NCBI RefSeq assembly: GCF_029968015.1
Contig: NZ_JASCIS010000035.1
Span: 20,963-84,962 of the forward strand
Source: Streptomyces luteolus
GTDB lineage: Bacteria > Actinomycetota > Actinomycetes > Streptomycetales > Streptomycetaceae
Direction of reading: 5' to 3'
DNA length: 64,000 nt
The stretch's first letter is position 1; the number at the start of each line of letters is the position of its first letter. Positions 62,449 to 64,000 of this stretch are shown in pieces. Below the pieces are notes generated by a model. That model was not told the DNA's origin. It did no database searches and saw nothing but the letters and a program-made list of their open reading frames with translations. Position numbers and translations under genes: made by a program.

Positions 62449-63954
62449 ATGACCTCCTCTTCTTCCCCTTCCCAGGACGCGCAGGACCGCCAGAGCCAGA
62501 GCACCGCGCAGAACCTCCCCGAAGGACTTCGGGCCGATGCCCTGATGGAAGAGGACGTCGCCTGGAGCCACGAGGTCGACGGAGCGCGGGACGGCGACCA
62601 GCTGGACCGCTCCGAGCGCGCGGCTCTGCGCCGTGTGGCGGGCCTCTCCACCGAGCTCGAGGACGTCACCGAGGTCGAGTACCGACAGCTCCGCCTGGAG
62701 CGGGTCGTGCTCGTCGGCGTGTGGACCTCGGGCACCGTGGACGACGCGGAGAACTCCCTCGCGGAGCTCGCCGCCCTCGCGGAGACGGCGGGCGCGCTCG
62801 TGCTCGACGGCGTCATTCAGCGCCGGGACAAGCCCGACCCCGCGACGTACATCGGCTCGGGCAAGGCCCAGGAGCTGCGTGACGTCGTCCTCGAGACCGG
62901 AGCCGACACCGTCGTCTGTGACGGTGAGCTCAGCCCCGGCCAGCTCATCCACCTCGAGGATGTCGTCAAGGTCAAGGTGGTGGACCGCACCGCCCTGATC
63001 CTCGACATCTTCGCCCAGCACGCCAAGTCCCGAGAGGGCAAGGCGCAGGTGGCCCTCGCGCAGATGCAGTACATGCTGCCGAGGCTCCGCGGCTGGGGTC
63101 AGTCGCTCTCCCGGCAGATGGGCGGCGGCGGCGGTGGCGGCATGGCCACCCGTGGTCCCGGTGAGACCAAGATCGAGACCGACCGGCGTCGGATCCGCGA
63201 GAAGATGGCGAAGATGCGCCGGGAGATCGCGGCGATGAAGACCGGCCGCGACATCAAGCGCCAGGAGCGGCGCAGGAACAAGGTGCCTTCGGTCGCCATC
63301 GCCGGGTACACCAACGCCGGAAAGTCCTCGCTGCTCAACCGCCTGACGGGCGCGGGCGTCCTGGTGGAGAACGCACTGTTCGCCACCCTTGACCCCACCG
63401 TCCGCCGCGCGGAGACCCCGAGCGGGCGGCTCTACACCCTGGCCGACACGGTCGGGTTCGTGCGCCACCTGCCGCACCACCTGGTCGAGGCGTTCCGCTC
63501 CACGATGGAGGAGGTCGGCGACTCCGACCTGATCCTGCACGTGGTGGACGGCTCGCACCCCGTGCCGGAGGAGCAGCTGGCCGCCGTGCGCGAGGTGATC
63601 AGGGACGTCGGCGCGACGGACGTCCCCGAGATCGTCGTGGTCAACAAGGCGGACGCGGCCGACCCGTTGGTGCTGCAGCGCCTGCTGCGCGCCGAGCGGC
63701 ACGCGATCGTGGTCTCGGCCCGCACGGGCGACGGCATCGAGAAGCTGCTCGCGCTCATCGACGCCGAACTGCCCCGCCCCGAGATCCAGATCGAGGCGCT
63801 GCTTCCGTACACGCAGGGCGGGCTCGTCGCTCGCGCGCACGCCGAGGGCGAGGTGATCTCCGAGGAGCACCTCCCGGAGGGCACGCTGCTCAAGGCGCGG
63901 GTGCACGGCGAACTCGCCGCGGACCTGGCCCGGTTCGTCCCCGCGGAGCACTGA
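62449..63954 (+). CDS. hflX: Ribosome-associated GTPase HflX
   Basis: 501 aa, ATG 62449 with AAGGA. Ribosome-splitting/rescue GTPase. N-terminal HflX domain: VVLVGVWTSGTVDDAENSLAELAALAETAGA, RRDKPDPATYIGSGKAQEL. Gly-rich linker (GGGGGGGMATRGPGETKIETDRRRIREKMAKMRREI), then the G domain: G1 GYTNAGKSSLLNRLTG, G3 DTVGFVRHLPHHLVEAFRSTMEE, G4 VNKADAAD, G5 VSARTG. Complete within the window, stop at 63952-63954. Confidence 0.97.
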   Translation: MTSSSSPSQDAQDRQSQSTAQNLPEGLRADALMEEDVAWSHEVDGARDGDQLDRSERAALRRVAGLSTELEDVTEVEYRQLRLERVVLVGVWTSGTVDDAENSLAELAALAETAGALVLDGVIQRRDKPDPATYIGSGKAQELRDVVLETGADTVVCDGELSPGQLIHLEDVVKVKVVDRTALILDIFAQHAKSREGKAQVALAQMQYMLPRLRGWGQSLSRQMGGGGGGGMATRGPGETKIETDRRRIREKMAKMRREIAAMKTGRDIKRQERRRNKVPSVAIAGYTNAGKSSLLNRLTGAGVLVENALFATLDPTVRRAETPSGRLYTLADTVGFVRHLPHHLVEAFRSTMEEVGDSDLILHVVDGSHPVPEEQLAAVREVIRDVGATDVPEIVVVNKADAADPLVLQRLLRAERHAIVVSARTGDGIEKLLALIDAELPRPEIQIEALLPYTQGGLVARAHAEGEVISEEHLPEGTLLKARVHGELAADLARFVPAEH

Positions 63955-64000
63955 GCAACACCGCGAAGCAGTACGTACGAAGGCCCGCCCCCCTCCAGCC

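Noticed and set aside
62213..62452. 79-aa ORF starting in the M1 stop (ATGA) and ending at the hflX start
   Set aside because: It is mostly the translation of a CCCGAG hexamer repeat, has no ribosome binding site of its own and no family resemblance.
58182..62816. 1544-codon open frame on the minus strand
   Set aside because: Lies opposite the RSH gene, the M1 peptidase and the start of hflX, all with strong motifs on the plus strand; no recognisable sequence in the antisense frame.

Overview
The window looks like a Streptomyces chromosome segment. GC is very high, codons end almost always in G or C, and GTG/TTG starts and 4-nt GTGA/ATGA overlaps are common. The gene set also fits the genus: recA-recX, miaB, miaA, dapF, a second RelA/SpoT homologue, hflX, gluABCD beside a two-component system, DUF3046 and Lhr. 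No rRNA, tRNA or CRISPR array was seen. Product names rest on motifs and context read by eye; no database search was run.

Layout. 1-8 kb: Lhr helicase (cut by the left edge), an AraC-azlC-azlD operon and an alpha-toroid protein. 8-19 kb: a membrane LamG protein, an ECF sigma factor, and a type VII secretion (T7SS) cluster made of a large three-domain FtsK/EssC-type ATPase converging on a four-gene WXG100 operon. 19-28 kb: DUF3046, a 29-bp tandem repeat array, an AI-2E family exporter, a cytochrome bd-type oxidase, a NarL-type two-component system, and a decayed zone holding an AhpD-TetR chimera and two pseudogenes. 28-32 kb: recA (SOS-type promoter), recX, and a rhodanese/cysteine dioxygenase pair preceded by a leaderless cysteine-containing leader peptide. 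32-40 kb: a flavin monooxygenase with a long low-complexity tail, the gluABCD glutamate importer and the divergent gluR-gluK pair. 40-51.5 kb: a probable N-glycan utilisation operon (GH38, GH85, GH5, sugar ABC importer, LacI regulator). Its GH85 endoglycosidase is destroyed by a TnpB element whose omega-RNA guide can be read. 51.5-64 kb: a TAXI solute receptor and the conserved tRNA/cell-wall/stringent block miaB, a LigB-like gene, a small antitoxin-like gene, miaA, dapF, an RSH gene, an M1 peptidase and hflX.

How parts work together. The LacI repressor and the sugar operon are divergent, and each promoter has the same 16-bp dyad inside its -35/-10 spacer. That predicts joint repression and LacI autoregulation. 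Importer, GH38 and GH5 would trim imported high-mannose glycans, but the enzyme that releases them is broken here. GluR-GluK sits head to head with gluABCD and probably controls it. The T7SS cluster joins an ATPase, two small WXG100-type proteins and a larger substrate-like protein. Many coding tails in this window carry in-frame micro- or minisatellite expansions.
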